Shown piece after piece: positions 1 to 16,783 of a stretch of 64,000 nucleotides of DNA; the stretch's first letter is position 1; every line of letters begins with the position of its first letter. The stretch comes from Pseudomonas anuradhapurensis (GTDB lineage Bacteria > Pseudomonadota > Gammaproteobacteria > Pseudomonadales > Pseudomonadaceae). The notes under the pieces were generated by a model. The model did no database searches and had not been told where the DNA came from. It saw nothing but the letters and a program-made list of their open reading frames with translations. The DNA lies in the NCBI RefSeq assembly GCF_014269225.2, contig NZ_CP077097.1, positions 4,599,001 through 4,663,000 of the forward strand, written 5' to 3'. Position numbers and translations under genes: made by a program.

Positions 1-1286
1 TCTGCCAGTTTTTCTTCGGTAGCGATGGCCTTGGTCAACAAACGGTCCTTGGCTCGAGCGCGGAGCTCGTTGACGATCTCTTCGTCAAAGCCATCGATGT
101 TGAGCATTTCTTCCAACGGTACGTAGGCAATTTCTTCGAGGCTGGTGAAGCCTTCGTCGACCAGCACTTGGGCCAGCTCCTCGTCGACTTCCAGTTCATC
201 GATGAAATTGCGCAGGATGTCCCCGGTTTCGGCCTGCTGCTTGGCCTGGATGTCCTTCTCGGTCATCACGTTCAGGGTCCAGCCGGTCAGCTGACTGGCC
301 AGGCGAACGTTCTGACCGCCACGGCCAATGGCCTGGGCCAGGTTGTCCTCGGCGACGGCGATGTCCATGGCATGGGCATCTTCATCAACGATGATCGCCG
401 CGACTTCAGCCGGCGACATGGCGTTGATGACGAACTGCGCCGGGTTATCGTCCCACAGGACGATATCCACACGCTCACCACCCAGCTCCCCGGATACGGC
501 CTGGACGCGCGAACCACGCATGCCGATACAGGCACCTTGCGGGTCGATGCGCTTGTCCTTGGAGCGGACGGCGATCTTGGCTCGCGAACCCGGATCACGG
601 GAGGCAGCCATGACTTCGATCAGGCCCTCGGCAATTTCCGGCACTTCAATGCGGAAAAGCTCGATCAGCATCTGCGGCGCGGTGCGCGACAGGATCAGCT
701 GTGGGCCACGGTTTTCGGTGCGAATTTCCTTGAGCAGCGCACGCAGGCGCACGCCAACACGGAAGGTCTCGCGCGGAATGATGTCTTCGCGGGCCAGCAG
801 GGCCTCGGCGTTGTTGCCCAGGTCAACGATGACGTTGTCGCGGGTAACCTTCTTGACGGTGCCGGAGATGATCTCGCCAACGCGTTCGCGGTAGGCATCG
901 ACCACCTGGGCACGCTCGGCCTCGCGGACCTTCTGCACGATGACCTGCTTGGCGGTCTGGGCGGCGATACGGCCGAACTCGATCGACTCGATCTTCTCTT
1001 CGATCACGTCACCGACCTTGGCTTCAGGGTGGGTGTCCTTGATCTTGTCCAGCCAGGTCTCGATCGCCGGATCATCAAGATCGGCTTCGTCGACCACGGT
1101 CCAGCGACGGAAGGTCTCGTAGCTACCGGTGTGGCGGTTGATTTCCACACGCAGGTCGACTTCGTCCTCAAAACGTTTTTTGGTTGCAGTGGCCAGGGCC
1201 ACTTCCAGCGCTTCGAAAATGACGCCGGGCGGTACACCTTTTTCGTTGGATACCGATTCAACAACCAGCAGTACTTCTTTGCTCAT
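1..1286 (-). CDS. nusA: Transcription termination/antitermination factor NusA (C-terminus cut by window edge)
   Basis: NusA binds RNA polymerase and nascent RNA and modulates pausing, intrinsic termination and antitermination. The window holds 428 codons from the ATG at 1286, beginning [10 protein letters not shown]. The N-terminal polymerase-binding domain covers about residues 1-125. An S1 domain follows at about 135-200, then two KH domains at about 230-345 with the motif [13 protein letters not shown]. After that comes the start of the C-terminal acidic repeat region ([15 protein letters not shown]). Pseudomonas NusA is about 490 residues, so some 65 residues lie outside the window. It sits 59 bp downstream of rimP on the same strand, the conserved rimP-nusA order. 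Confidence 0.97.
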   Translation of the reverse strand, partial: MSKEVLLVVESVSNEKGVPPGVIFEALEVALATATKKRFEDEVDLRVEINRHTGSYETFRRWTVVDEADLDDPAIETWLDKIKDTHPEAKVGDVIEEKIESIEFGRIAAQTAKQVIVQKVREAERAQVVDAYRERVGEIISGTVKKVTRDNVIVDLGNNAEALLAREDIIPRETFRVGVRLRALLKEIRTENRGPQLILSRTAPQMLIELFRIEVPEIAEGLIEVMAASRDPGSRAKIAVRSKDKRIDPQGACIGMRGSRVQAVSGELGGERVDIVLWDDNPAQFVINAMSPAEVAAIIVDEDAHAMDIAVAEDNLAQAIGRGGQNVRLASQLTGWTLNVMTEKDIQAKQQAETGDILRNFIDELEVDEELAQVLVDEGFTSLEEIAYVPLEEMLNIDGFDEEIVNELRARAKDRLLTKAIATEEKLA

Positions 1287-1345
1287 CGTACGCCTCGCCT
1301 TGCGCAAGCCATTGGGCCCGGATAATCCGCCGGGCCCGGCACGTC

Positions 1346-1804
1346 TCAGTCAAAACTGGGAATAATATTGGCCTTGTCGATCGAGTCGATCGGCAACAGG
1401 AATTCCTGATTGTCCACCTGGACCACCACATCCTGCTCCTCCACACCACGGAGAAGGCCCTGGAAGTTACGACGACCCTCGAAGGGTGAGCGCAGCTTGA
1501 TCTTCACTTGTTCGCCGGCATGCGAGGCAAACTGTTCCAGAGTGAACAGTGGGCGATCCATGCCTGGAGAAGACACCTCGAGGGTGTACTCACTGCTGAT
1601 CGGATCTTCTACGTCGAGGATTGCGCTGGCCTGACGGCTGACCGCTTCGCAGTCGTCCACCAGGATACCGCCTTCCTTGTCGATGTAGATGCGCAGTACC
1701 GAATGCTTACCCTGGGAAACGTATTCGATCCCCCAGCATTGATAGCCCAGACCCTCGACAACCGGGGCCAACAAGGCCTGCAACTGTTCTAGCTTGCTCG
1801 ACAC
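1346..1804 (-). CDS. rimP: Ribosome maturation factor RimP
   Basis: RimP is needed for maturation of the 30S subunit. The product is 152 residues, the usual Pseudomonas length. I chose the GTG start at 1804 (protein [12 protein letters not shown]) because an AGGGGG ribosome binding site lies a few bases upstream and the length then matches the family; an ATG 18 bases further upstream would overlap that site. The N-terminal alpha/beta domain ([17 protein letters not shown]) and the C-terminal SH3-like domain ([17 protein letters not shown]) are both clear. It lies between tRNA-fMet and nusA, as in the metY-rimP-nusA arrangement of enterobacteria. Confidence 0.96.
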   Translation of the reverse strand: MSSKLEQLQALLAPVVEGLGYQCWGIEYVSQGKHSVLRIYIDKEGGILVDDCEAVSRQASAILDVEDPISSEYTLEVSSPGMDRPLFTLEQFASHAGEQVKIKLRSPFEGRRNFQGLLRGVEEQDVVVQVDNQEFLLPIDSIDKANIIPSFD

Positions 1805-1902
1805 CTGAACCCCCTCGTGCATGCTGTGCAAATAAAAAATGGGCAAAGCGCCCATCCCTGAAAGCGCCGTTGGACAACGACGCCGAAAACTGTTCGGTTA
1901 GC

Positions 1903-1924
1903 AAAAAGCCCCTGAAAAGGGGCT
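1903..1924 (-). terminator. Rho-independent terminator after tRNA-fMet
   Basis: Read on the minus strand, a 6-bp GC-rich stem (AGCCCC with GGGGCT) is followed by five T residues. It lies 10 bp past the tRNA-fMet 3' end and about 100 bp before the rimP start. It could end the tRNA transcript or act as a partial terminator with read-through into rimP-nusA. Confidence 0.75.
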
Positions 1925-1934
1925 CCGCTGAAGC

Positions 1935-2011
<77 letters not shown>

Positions 2012-2076
2012 ACAAAGCTGGGGCAAAAGTATAAGACCGAACCCTCTCGAGGGTCAAATCCGAACCTTCACCTGCA

Positions 2077-2097
2077 AGAAAGCCCGCTAAAGCGGGC
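2077..2097 (-). terminator. Terminator-like hairpin between the two tRNA genes
   Basis: AGCCCGC and GCGGGCT form a 7-bp stem with a 4-nt loop. On the minus strand it is followed by TTTCTT. It lies between tRNA-Leu and tRNA-fMet and could end the secG/tRNA-Leu transcript or mark tRNA processing. Confidence 0.6.
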
Positions 2098-2111
2098 TCT
2101 CAAGCTTTAAT

Positions 2112-2197
2112 TGGTACCGAGAAGGGGACTCGAACCCCTACACCCTATGGGCACAACCACCTCAAGGTTGCGTGTCTACCAATTCCACCACCTCGGC
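2112..2197 (-). tRNA. tRNA-Leu (anticodon GAG)
   Basis: This is an 86-nt class II tRNA with a long variable arm and an encoded CCA. The anticodon loop reads CTTGAGG, so it decodes CUC/CUU. The T-loop GGTTCGAGTCC is intact. It follows secG closely (22 bp) and is probably co-transcribed with it. Confidence 0.96.
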
Positions 2198-2218
2198 AAT
2201 ACTACTACTTGAAACCCG

Positions 2219-2617
2219 TTACTTCTGCTCTTGTGCCGGAGGAGGTACATCACCAGTGTTAGTGGTGGTTTCGCTCTTCTGCTGCTGGAGCACCGGTACA
2301 TCATCATTAACTGCCGGTTTCTGCGGCTCTTTCACTTCTAGCACTGCTGGATCTGGAAGACCTGCTTGGCTAAGCTGGTGAGCTTGTTGCTTCGCGAAGT
2401 ATCCTAACCCAAGTGCTGTCAAAAAGAAAGTGGCAGCGAGTACAGCAGTTAATTTACTCAGGAACGTTGCAGAACCCTGGCTCCCGAACACGGTATTTGA
2501 AGCACCCGCGCCGAAAGATGCACCTGCTTCCGCACCCTTACCCTGTTGCAACAGAACCAGCACTACAAGCGACAGCGCTGCCAACAGATGAAAAACAACG
2601 ATGACTGTTTCCAGCAT
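2219..2617 (-). CDS. secG: Protein translocase subunit SecG
   Basis: SecG is the auxiliary subunit of the SecYEG channel. The product is 132 residues with two membrane segments, at about residues 2-22 ([19 protein letters not shown]) and 50-72. Between them is the conserved loop [15 protein letters not shown]...[10 protein letters not shown]. The tail is rich in Q, P and E (ending PPPAQEQK), a common feature of Pseudomonas SecG. The ATG at 2617 gives the normal [12 protein letters not shown] start. It lies 4 bp after tpiA, so translation is probably coupled. Confidence 0.96.
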   Translation of the reverse strand: MLETVIVVFHLLAALSLVVLVLLQQGKGAEAGASFGAGASNTVFGSQGSATFLSKLTAVLAATFFLTALGLGYFAKQQAHQLSQAGLPDPAVLEVKEPQKPAVNDDVPVLQQQKSETTTNTGDVPPPAQEQK

Positions 2618-2621
2618 TTGT

Positions 2622-3377
2622 TCAGTTTCCTGCGGCGCGACAAATTGCACCGAATTCGTCTGCGTTCAGGGAAGCCCCACCAATGAGCCCCCCATCGATA
2701 TCCGGCATGCCGAACAGTTCGGCCGCATTGGCCGCCTTCACGCTGCCGCCGTAGAGCAGCTGCACCTTCGCAGCCACTTCAGCATCTTCTGCCGCCAGCT
2801 GGCTGCGGATGGCTGCGTGCACATCCTGAGCCTGCTGTGGCGTGGCCGTAAGGCCGGTGCCAATGGCCCATACAGGCTCATAGGCAATTACTGCATTGGC
2901 AAAAGCCTTAACACCGAATGTTTCGATGATACTGCTTAGTTGACGCCCGACAACTTCGAGCGTCTTGCCGGCCTCGCGCTCTTCCAGGGTTTCCCCGATG
3001 CAAAGCACTGGCTTCAAACCTTTGGCCTGGGCAGCTGCAAACTTGCGATTGAGCACTTCGTCGGTCTCACCAATAATCTGGCGACGCTCCGAATGACCAA
3101 TCAAGACCAACTTGCAACCTGCTTCAACCAGCTGTTCCGGAGCAACTTCCCCGGTCAGCGCACCCTGTTCGGGCTGTATTGCAGAATTCTGTGCGCCGAC
3201 GATGATTCCCTTGTCTGCCAGACCATCGATCACTTGATTGATGAACAAGGCCGGTGGGAACACCGCGACTTCCACTCCGCTCGGCAAGGCCAGATTTCTC
3301 AAGCCTTCGGTCAGCTCAGCGACGCTAGCGCGGGTACCGTGCATCTTCCAGTTACCAGCTACCATGGGGCGACGCAT
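2622..3377 (-). CDS. tpiA: Triosephosphate isomerase
   Basis: Interconverts dihydroxyacetone phosphate and glyceraldehyde 3-phosphate in the cytoplasm. It is a full-length 251-residue TIM barrel. Active-site residues are visible: N9 and K11 in GNWKMHG, H95 in IGHSERRQ, E167 in [11 protein letters not shown], and the phosphate-binding LLYGGSVK loop near the C-terminus. It lies between glmM (65 bp upstream) and secG. Confidence 0.98.
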   Translation of the reverse strand: MRRPMVAGNWKMHGTRASVAELTEGLRNLALPSGVEVAVFPPALFINQVIDGLADKGIIVGAQNSAIQPEQGALTGEVAPEQLVEAGCKLVLIGHSERRQIIGETDEVLNRKFAAAQAKGLKPVLCIGETLEEREAGKTLEVVGRQLSSIIETFGVKAFANAVIAYEPVWAIGTGLTATPQQAQDVHAAIRSQLAAEDAEVAAKVQLLYGGSVKAANAAELFGMPDIDGGLIGGASLNADEFGAICRAAGN

Positions 3378-3442
3378 GCTTTACCTCGTCGGTCAAAGTG
3401 GGCGCAGATAGTACCCAACCCTATCTGCGCTGGCAAGCGCCT

Positions 3443-4783
3443 TCAGACACAAACTTCGCCGACCAACTTGGCCAGCGCTTCGGCATGGGCACGCACCTGG
3501 CTTTCGTCCTCACCCTCGACCATGACCCGCACCAAAGGCTCGGTACCGGATTTGCGCAGCAGCACCCGACCACGACCGGCCAACGCTTCGGTCACCTTGG
3601 CACTGGCTTCCTTGACCGACGGATGCTGCAGCGGGTCGACCTTGCTGGCGCCATAGCGCACATTGATCAACACCTGCGGGCATTTACGCAGGGCCTGACG
3701 AGCCTGGGACAGGGTTTCGCCACGACGCTTGAGCGCCATCAGCACTTGCAGCGCAGCGATGATCGCGTCACCAGTGGTGGTGTGGTTGCAGCACACGACG
3801 TGCCCGGAGTTTTCGCCACCGACCAGCCACTCACGCTCCAACAACTCTGCCATGACGTAACGATCACCGACCTTGGCCCGTACGAACGGGATATCCAGGT
3901 CCTTCAGCGCCAGCTCCAGGCCCAGATTGCTCATCAGCGTACCCACCACTCCGCCCTGCAGCTTGCCACGCTCCTGCAGGTCGCGAGCGATGATGAACAG
4001 TAGTTCGTCACCATCGACGATGGCACCGGTGTGGTCGACCATCAGCACGCGATCGCCATCACCGTCAAAGGCGATGCCCAGGTCGGCATGACCGACCAGC
4101 ACGGCAGCCTGCAGCGATTCGATGTGAGTCGAGCCACAGCCTTCATTGATGTTCAGGCCGTCCGGCTGGGCATGCAGCACGGTCACCTCGGCACCCAGCT
4201 CGCGGAATACGCTTGGTGCAACCTTGTAGGTAGCGCCATGGGCGCAGTCGACCACCAGCTTGAGGCCATCGAAGCTGGTGCTGCTGGGCACGCTGCTCTT
4301 GCAGAACTCGATGTAGCGACCGGCAGCATCGTTGATGCGCGAAACCTTGCCCAGCTTGCTCGACTCGACAACGGTCATGGGCTGGTCGAGCAGCTCTTCG
4401 ATCATCAGCTCGACTTCATCCGGCAGCTTGGTGCCCTGGCCCGAGAAGAACTTGATGCCGTTGTCATCGTGCGGGTTGTGCGAGGCGCTGATGACAATAC
4501 CGGCTTCGGCGTGGAAGGTACGCGTGAGATAGGCGATGGCCGGCGTCGGCATCGGCCCGAGCAGCATCACGTCGGCACCCGCCGCAGACAGGCCGGCCTC
4601 GAGTGCGGACTCGAACATGTAGCCGGAGATACGCGTGTCCTTGCCCACCAGCACCCGGCAGTGGCCCTGCTTGCGGAAAGCCATGCCGGCTGCCCAGCCG
4701 AGCTTCAGCATGAAGTCAGGCGTGATCGGGTATTCGCCGACACGGCCACGGATGCCGTCGGTACCAAAGTATTTTCTGCTCAT
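3443..4783 (-). CDS. glmM: Phosphoglucosamine mutase
   Basis: Converts glucosamine 6-phosphate to glucosamine 1-phosphate on the way to UDP-GlcNAc, peptidoglycan and LPS. The 446-residue length is typical. It starts [13 protein letters not shown]. The phosphorylated serine is S101 in [12 protein letters not shown]. The metal loop is DGDGDR, the sugar-binding loop is GGENSGH, and the phosphate-binding motif [12 protein letters not shown] lies near the end. It is 16 bp downstream of folP, the widespread ftsH-folP-glmM cluster. Confidence 0.98.
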   Translation of the reverse strand: MSRKYFGTDGIRGRVGEYPITPDFMLKLGWAAGMAFRKQGHCRVLVGKDTRISGYMFESALEAGLSAAGADVMLLGPMPTPAIAYLTRTFHAEAGIVISASHNPHDDNGIKFFSGQGTKLPDEVELMIEELLDQPMTVVESSKLGKVSRINDAAGRYIEFCKSSVPSSTSFDGLKLVVDCAHGATYKVAPSVFRELGAEVTVLHAQPDGLNINEGCGSTHIESLQAAVLVGHADLGIAFDGDGDRVLMVDHTGAIVDGDELLFIIARDLQERGKLQGGVVGTLMSNLGLELALKDLDIPFVRAKVGDRYVMAELLEREWLVGGENSGHVVCCNHTTTGDAIIAALQVLMALKRRGETLSQARQALRKCPQVLINVRYGASKVDPLQHPSVKEASAKVTEALAGRGRVLLRKSGTEPLVRVMVEGEDESQVRAHAEALAKLVGEVCV

Positions 4784-4799
4784 AGGGACTCCAATGTTC

Positions 4800-5651
4800 T
4801 TATTCGGCGTTCTGCACCGCAGCGATCATGCGCACCACATCAACGGTTTCGGCCACGTCGTGGACACGCAGGATGCTCGCCCCCTTGGTCATGGCCAATG
4901 CCGCCAGCGCCAGGCTGCCGTACAACCGCTCGCCGACCGGACGTTCCAGCGTCAGGCCGATCATGCTCTTGCGTGAAACACCCACCAGCAGCGGGCGCCC
5001 AAGGCGATAGAGCGCTTCCATGTGCTTGAACAGGCTCAGGTTGTGCGCCAGTGTCTTGGCGAAACCAAAGCCCGGGTCAAGGATGATTCTGTCAGCGTCG
5101 ATACCCGCCGCAGCGCAGGCGGCCATCCGCTGTTCAAGATAACGCGCAACGTCGGCGGTCACATCCTGGTACTGGGGGTTGTCCTGCATGTTCCCCGGCT
5201 CGCCACGCATGTGCATGAGGCACACCGGCAGGCCAGTATCTGCAGCAGCGTCCAGGGCGCCATCGCGCTCCAGGGCCCGTACGTCGTTGATCAGCCCGGC
5301 ACCGAGGCGCGCCGCTTCGCGCATGACCGCTGGCGTGGAGGTATCGACCGAGATGACCACGTCGAGGCGGCTGTTGATGGCCTCGACCATGGGCGCCACC
5401 CGTTCCAGTTCCTCGGTCACCGATACCGCGCGCGCGCCTGGCCGCGTGGACTCTCCGCCGATGTCGATCAGCGTGGCACCAGCGGCAACCATCGCTTCGG
5501 CATGGCGCAACGCTTCGTCGCGCTGGTTGAAGCGGCCACCGTCGGAGAAGGAATCGGGGGTGACGTTGAGAATACCCATGACATGGGTACGCGACAAATC
5601 AAGAACCCGGTTGCCGCAAGGCAACCGGGTCGGGTACTGCACTGAGCTCAT
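4800..5651 (-). CDS. folP: Dihydropteroate synthase
   Basis: Condenses p-aminobenzoate with dihydropterin pyrophosphate in folate synthesis; it is the sulfonamide target. The product is 283 residues. The two signature motifs are [14 protein letters not shown] near residue 26 and the GGESTRPGA loop. Later TIM-barrel motifs include [10 protein letters not shown] and VGVSRKSMI. It starts 8 bp after the ftsH stop, which suggests one operon with ftsH and glmM. Confidence 0.97.
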   Translation of the reverse strand: MSSVQYPTRLPCGNRVLDLSRTHVMGILNVTPDSFSDGGRFNQRDEALRHAEAMVAAGATLIDIGGESTRPGARAVSVTEELERVAPMVEAINSRLDVVISVDTSTPAVMREAARLGAGLINDVRALERDGALDAAADTGLPVCLMHMRGEPGNMQDNPQYQDVTADVARYLEQRMAACAAAGIDADRIILDPGFGFAKTLAHNLSLFKHMEALYRLGRPLLVGVSRKSMIGLTLERPVGERLYGSLALAALAMTKGASILRVHDVAETVDVVRMIAAVQNAE

Positions 5652-5659
5652 AGACGCCC

Positions 5660-7573
<1,914 letters not shown>

Positions 7574-7768
7574 TTCGCTACCCTCTGAGGTCGGCGCACG
7601 ACGCAGCCGTTCCTCGCATGATATTCATCGCCCTAACTTACTACATTACCTACGCAGACGCAGGCACCGTCTGTAACCCTTTGTGAAAGCTAGACTACAC
7701 GAAGTTCGGGCGATCCTGACGCGAAGGGCCGATTGGAAATAACTATCGGCGACCCCGCTGGAGACCTT

Positions 7769-8395
7769 TCATGCCCCTTTGAAACCCCTGCCCAGCAGGT
7801 ACTGCTCGCGGGAACGGTCCCGCGACGACGACGGCTTGCGCATCTGCACCTTGTCGAACTTGCTGCGCACGTCCTTGAGGTATACGTCAAAGCCTTCGCC
7901 CTGGAAGATCTTGATCAGGAAATCGCCGCCGGGCTTCAGCACGCGGGTTGCCAGATCGAGGGCCAGCTCGCAGAGGAACATGGCACGCGGCATGTCCACC
8001 GCGGGCGTACCACTCATATTGGGGGCCATGTCGGAAATCACAAGGTCCACGTGCGAATCGCCGACCGCCTCGAGGATGCGCTGCAGCACTTCGTCCTGGG
8101 TGAAATCGCCCTGGATGAAGGTCACGTCGGGGATCGAGTCCATCTCCAGGATGTCGGAAGCGATCAGTCGCCCCTGGCCACCAATCAGACGACTGGTCAC
8201 CTGCGACCAGCCGCCGGGGGCGGCGCCGAGGTCGATCACGCTCATGCCTGGGCGGATCAGCCGGTCCTTTTCCTGGATCTCCAGAAGTTTGTAGCTCGCA
8301 CGCGAGCGGTAGCCGTCCTTTTGCGCCTGTTTCACAAAAGGATCGTTGAAGTGTTCTCGCAGCCAGTTGGCGCTGCTTTTGGAACGTTGTACCAC
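7769..8395 (-). CDS. rlmE: 23S rRNA (uridine(2552)-2'-O)-methyltransferase RlmE
   Basis: Methylates the ribose of U2552 in 23S rRNA of the 50S subunit (also called FtsJ or RrmJ). The product is 208 residues, close to the family length. The SAM-binding motif [14 protein letters not shown] is at about 53-66, [13 protein letters not shown] is the motif with the catalytic Asp, and the [16 protein letters not shown] strand carries the catalytic Lys. It uses a GTG start at 8395 with GAGGTG just upstream. The 195 bp between it and ftsH may hold a separate ftsH promoter; ftsH and rlmE are neighbours in many proteobacteria. Confidence 0.96.
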   Translation of the reverse strand: MVQRSKSSANWLREHFNDPFVKQAQKDGYRSRASYKLLEIQEKDRLIRPGMSVIDLGAAPGGWSQVTSRLIGGQGRLIASDILEMDSIPDVTFIQGDFTQDEVLQRILEAVGDSHVDLVISDMAPNMSGTPAVDMPRAMFLCELALDLATRVLKPGGDFLIKIFQGEGFDVYLKDVRSKFDKVQMRKPSSSRDRSREQYLLGRGFKGA

Positions 8396-8497
8396 GGGGC
8401 ACCTCGATGATATGCGTCGTGATTGACTGGGCGGAGCCGGTGGCCCTCGGGTAAAATGCCGGTCAATTTTACAGAATCAGACGGAAAGGGTCAGATT

Positions 8498-8806
8498 ATG
8501 CCGCTCAATAACGAGCAGAAGAAGCAATACAAGTCCATTGGTCACGACCTGAAGCCGGTCCTGATCGTTGCTGGCAAAGGTTTGAATGAAGGCGTCATTG
8601 CCGAACTGGAGCGCGCCCTGGTCGACCACGAGCTGATCAAGGTCGAGATTCGTTCGGAAGACCGCGAAGAACGCGCCGAGACCATTGCCGAGCTGTGCAA
8701 GGCCGGCCGCGCCGAGCTGGTGCAGACCATCGGCAAGAAAGCCCTGATCTACCGCAAGAACCCGCAGCCGAACAAGCAGCTGTCCAACATCCACCGTTAC
8801 AAATAA
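8498..8806 (+). CDS. yhbY: Ribosome assembly RNA-binding protein YhbY
   Basis: A 102-residue single CRM (CRS1/YhbY) domain protein that associates with pre-50S particles. It starts MPLNNEQKKQYKSIGHDL at the ATG at 8498, with a GGAAAGG site upstream. The CRM signature GKGLNEGVIAELERAL is present, as is the conserved end of the fold (VQTIGKKALIYRKNP). It is divergent from rlmE across 102 bp, the standard rlmE-yhbY arrangement. Confidence 0.95.
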   Translation: MPLNNEQKKQYKSIGHDLKPVLIVAGKGLNEGVIAELERALVDHELIKVEIRSEDREERAETIAELCKAGRAELVQTIGKKALIYRKNPQPNKQLSNIHRYK

Positions 8807-8835
8807 CGGCTTGGCGCCCGGATCGGCGGGCTACC

Positions 8836-8952
8836 TGTAGGAGCGGCCTTGTGTCGCGATGGGCTGCGAAGCAGCCCCCTGCAGTATCTGCGGCGAAGCT
8901 GATATCCAGGGGGCTGCTTCGCAGCCCATCGCGACACAAGGCCGCTCCTACA
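8836..8952. repeat. Paired REP elements (inverted, about 117 bp)
   Basis: Two facing copies of a putida-type REP start and end the unit: TGTAGGAGCGGCC at the left, its complement at the right. Inside are a GTGTCGCGATGGGC core and inner stems GGGCTGCGAAGCAGCCC. The whole unit can fold into a long imperfect hairpin. It lies between the convergent yhbY and DUF4149 genes. Confidence 0.93.
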
Positions 8953-8971
8953 ACGCCCGTGACAGCCTGGG

Positions 8972-9412
8972 CTAGCGGCGCACTTTGACCGGAACCGGCT
9001 GGGCCACCAGCACAATCCCTGAAAAGCCCAGCACCAGGAAGCAGAACATCTGCCAGCGCTCGCCCACGGAAATGCCGTAGCGCAAGGTGTAATACCCCAC
9101 GCAGGCGCCAAGGCCGAGCAACAGCATCTGGCCCCGGAACTGCCGCCACCAGGCCGCCAGGCCGTCCACTCTGGCCAGCACGGCCAACTGGATCAGCAAG
9201 CCAAGCATCGCCACACCGATCAACCAGCGGTCGATCTGCCCGGCGATGTCCTGCACCAGCAGCGGCGCCAGGCCACTGACCTTGAGCGCAGGCACCAACC
9301 CGACGTGGAACACCCACAGGCCCCCGACCCAGAAAACCTGGGCCAGTTGCCAGAGGATCCCCTCGAGGGATGGCGCCCGCAGGCGCCGGTCAGATGTGCT
9401 TGACTTCGACAA
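8972..9412 (-). CDS. DUF4149-type four-helix membrane protein
   Basis: A small inner-membrane protein of up to 146 residues with four predicted membrane helices. The first carries the hallmark [21 protein letters not shown]; the others are at about 60-80, 93-110 and 118-138. It matches the Pseudomonas protein found beside greA, usually assigned to DUF4149; no biochemical role is known to me. The start is uncertain: there is no ATG, the frame opens at a TTG at 9412 inside the greA coding region (23-bp overlap), and no clear ribosome binding site is visible. Translation may be coupled to greA. Confidence 0.8.
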   Translation of the reverse strand: MSKSSTSDRRLRAPSLEGILWQLAQVFWVGGLWVFHVGLVPALKVSGLAPLLVQDIAGQIDRWLIGVAMLGLLIQLAVLARVDGLAAWWRQFRGQMLLLGLGACVGYYTLRYGISVGERWQMFCFLVLGFSGIVLVAQPVPVKVRR

Positions 9413-9868
9413 TCTCGTACTCGACCGTACCGTTCGGCGTCTTCACGACAACGGTATCCCCTTCTTCCTTGCCGATGATGGCACGGGCGATCGGGGCGCT
9501 GTTCGACAGCTTGCCTTTCTTCACGTCGGCTTCATCTTCGCCAACGATCTGGTAGGTCACTTCATCATCGGTTTCGGTGTTGGCCAACACCACGGTAGTG
9601 CCGAAAATCACCTTGCCGGTGTGAGCAATGGTGGTCACGTCGATCACCACCGAGTTCTGCAGGCGACCTTCGATATCGCGGATACGCGCCTCGACCATGC
9701 CCTGCTCTTCACGAGCGGCGTGGTATTCGGCGTTTTCCTTGAGGTCACCCAGCTCGCGCGCTTCGCCAATGGCCTGGCTCAGGCGCGGGCGCTCGGTCTT
9801 GCTCAGGAACAGCAGTTCCTCTTCCAGGGCGCGAGCGCCCTGGACGGTCATTGGGTACTTGGTAATGC

Positions 9869-9872
<4 letters not shown>
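9390..9872 (-). CDS. greA: Transcription elongation factor GreA
   Basis: GreA stimulates transcript cleavage in backtracked RNA polymerase. The 160-residue product is close to the usual length. An N-terminal coiled coil (about 1-75) carries the acidic tip [20 protein letters not shown]. The C-terminal FKBP-like domain has [18 protein letters not shown] and ends [11 protein letters not shown]. It overlaps the carB stop by 4 bp (ATGA), so translational coupling in a carA-carB-greA transcript is likely, as in other pseudomonads. Confidence 0.98.
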
Positions 9873-13090
<3,218 letters not shown>

Positions 13091-13195
13091 GGTTGTCACT
13101 CAAATCCGGGGTCAGTCGGCAAGCCGCCTTGAACAATCTGGGTCAGGCGCTTCCGGGCGCGGCGCTAGCCGGCCCGGGGCCTTGAAGCAGGATGC

Positions 13196-14332
13196 TCAGC
13201 GGCGCTTGGCCATGGCATCGATGAAACGATCGAACAGAGGCGCGACATCGGTCGGGCCAGGGCTCGCTTCAGGGTGACCCTGGAAGCTGAACGCGCTCTT
13301 GTCGGTGCGCTCGATACCCTGCAGGGTGCCGTCGAACAGCGACTTGTGGATGGCGCGGACGTTGCCCGGCAGGGTGGCCTCGTCAACGGCAAAGCCGTGG
13401 TTCTGGCTGGTGATCATGACCACGCCGGTATCCAGGTCCTGCACCGGGTGGTTGGCGCCGTGGTGGCCGTGGCCCATCTTCACGGTCTTGGCGCCGGAGG
13501 CCAGGGCCAGCAGCTGGTGGCCGAGGCAGATGCCAAACACCGGGATCTCGGTCTCGAGGATTTCCTTGATCGCCTGGATGGCGTAGTCGCACGGTTCGGG
13601 GTCGCCAGGGCCGTTGGACAGGAACACGCCGTCCGGGTTGAGTGCCAGCACTTCGCTGGCCGGGGTCTGGGCCGGCACCACGGTCACGCGGCAGCCACGG
13701 GCGACCAGCATGCGCAGGATGTTCAGCTTGACGCCGTAGTCGAAGGCGACCACGTGGTACGGCAGGTCGGCGGCTTCGATGGTCGGGTGGCTGTCGGTCT
13801 TCAGCTCCCACACGCTGGAGCGCCACTCGTAGCGTTCCTTGGTGGAAACGACCTTGGCCAGGTCCATGCCCTTAAGGCCCGGGAAGGCACGGGCGGCGGC
13901 GATGGCGGCTTCTTCGCTGATGTTGTCACCGGCGAGGATGCAACCGTTCTGAGCGCCCTTTTCACGCAGGATTCGGGTCAGGCGACGGGTGTCGATGCCG
14001 GCGATGGCGACGACATTGTTGGCCTTGAGGTACTCCGGCAGCGACTGGGTGTTACGCCAGTTGCTGGCCAGCAGCGGCAGGTCACGGATGACCAGGCCAG
14101 CGGACCAGACACGGTTGGACTCGGCGTCTTCCGGGGTAGTGCCGGTGTTGCCGATGTGCGGGTAGGTCAGGGTAACGATTTGCTGCGCATAGGAAGGGTC
14201 TGTAAGGATTTCCTGGTAGCCGGTCATAGCGGTGTTGAAGACCACCTCACCAACGGTCTGACCGTCGGCACCGATGGCTTCACCGCGGAAAATACTGCCG
14301 TCGGCAAGGGCGAGTATGGCTGGCTTTGTCAA
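13196..14332 (-). CDS. carA: Carbamoyl-phosphate synthase small (glutaminase) subunit
   Basis: Hydrolyses glutamine and channels ammonia to CarB. The product is 378 residues, the usual length. The N-terminal CPSase domain has [20 protein letters not shown]. The C-terminal class I amidotransferase domain has [15 protein letters not shown], the nucleophile motif [12 protein letters not shown], and the His-Glu pair in [11 protein letters not shown]. An attenuator-like hairpin lies 46 bp upstream of the start. Confidence 0.98.
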   Translation of the reverse strand: MTKPAILALADGSIFRGEAIGADGQTVGEVVFNTAMTGYQEILTDPSYAQQIVTLTYPHIGNTGTTPEDAESNRVWSAGLVIRDLPLLASNWRNTQSLPEYLKANNVVAIAGIDTRRLTRILREKGAQNGCILAGDNISEEAAIAAARAFPGLKGMDLAKVVSTKERYEWRSSVWELKTDSHPTIEAADLPYHVVAFDYGVKLNILRMLVARGCRVTVVPAQTPASEVLALNPDGVFLSNGPGDPEPCDYAIQAIKEILETEIPVFGICLGHQLLALASGAKTVKMGHGHHGANHPVQDLDTGVVMITSQNHGFAVDEATLPGNVRAIHKSLFDGTLQGIERTDKSAFSFQGHPEASPGPTDVAPLFDRFIDAMAKRR

Positions 14333-14377
14333 GAAGACCTCCCGTTAATCAAGCATGAAAGGGCGATCGCAGGTTGC

Positions 14378-14413
14378 AAAAAAGCGGAGTGACGTATGGA
14401 CACGTCACCCCGC
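14378..14413 (-). terminator. Attenuator-like terminator in the carA leader
   Basis: Read on the minus strand, a 12-bp stem with one mismatch (left arm 14402-14413, right arm 14384-14395, 6-nt loop) is followed by six T residues ending 46 bp before the carA start. The hairpin lies in the same direction as carAB, so it would stop transcripts before carA. The rest of the 309-bp carA-dapB spacer holds an AT-rich candidate promoter area (14414-14530) and a REP pair. I see no convincing leader peptide with a ribosome binding site. Confidence 0.7.
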
Positions 14414-14545
14414 TTTCATGTGCTGAATTCAATTCGCTGCGCGCTTTTAGTGGACACACTAAAGCTGTAGCTTACAGAAAAGTGCGTTTTCGGTCTACCG
14501 CAGATGTGTCTCTAAAACCTATCAATGCGACAGGCTGACATCGGC

Positions 14546-14627
14546 GCTGGCTTCTTCGCGGGCTTGCCCGCTCCCACAGGAGCTTCACAATCCGTGTGGG
14601 AGCGGGCAAGCCCGCGAAGAAGCCAGC
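14546..14627. repeat. Perfect 33-bp inverted REP pair (type 2)
   Basis: Positions 14546-14578 and 14595-14627 are exact reverse complements separated by 16 bp. The core is CGGGCTTGCCCGCTCCCACA, a different REP class from the TGTAGGAGCGGCC type. It lies just downstream of dapB, where it could act as a transcript-end hairpin. Confidence 0.95.
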
Positions 14628-14641
14628 ACCGCTCGAACTGC

Positions 14642-16586
<1,945 letters not shown>

Positions 16587-16702
16587 AGGTCATTTGCACC
16601 TTGTTGGGCGTCTGGCATCTGCGCCACGCCATCAGCACCTGCCGTTTGCCCACGGGGGCCGCTGACAGATGCTGTAAAGATTCTCGAATTCCAGATACGC
16701 CA

Positions 16703-16725
16703 ACGCGGGAGCAAGCCCCCGCGCG
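16703..16725. repeat. Short palindrome in the dnaK-dnaJ spacer
   Basis: A GC-rich inverted repeat of the form CGCGGGAGC-AA-GCCCCCGCG resembles the GCGGGGGCTTGCTCCCGC REP class of pseudomonads. It is a single element in the 197-bp gap. No T-run follows on the minus strand, so it could slow rather than stop transcription between dnaK and dnaJ. Confidence 0.6.
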
Positions 16726-16783
16726 GCGACATCCTACCAGCTCACCGGCAAACGACGGTGAACTGGCCGACAACATGCAGGGA

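Noticed and set aside
14349..14460. Candidate leader peptide in the carA leader, GTG near 14458 to TGA at 14349
   Set aside because: There is no ribosome binding site and no run of regulatory codons; the frame overlaps the hairpin by chance.
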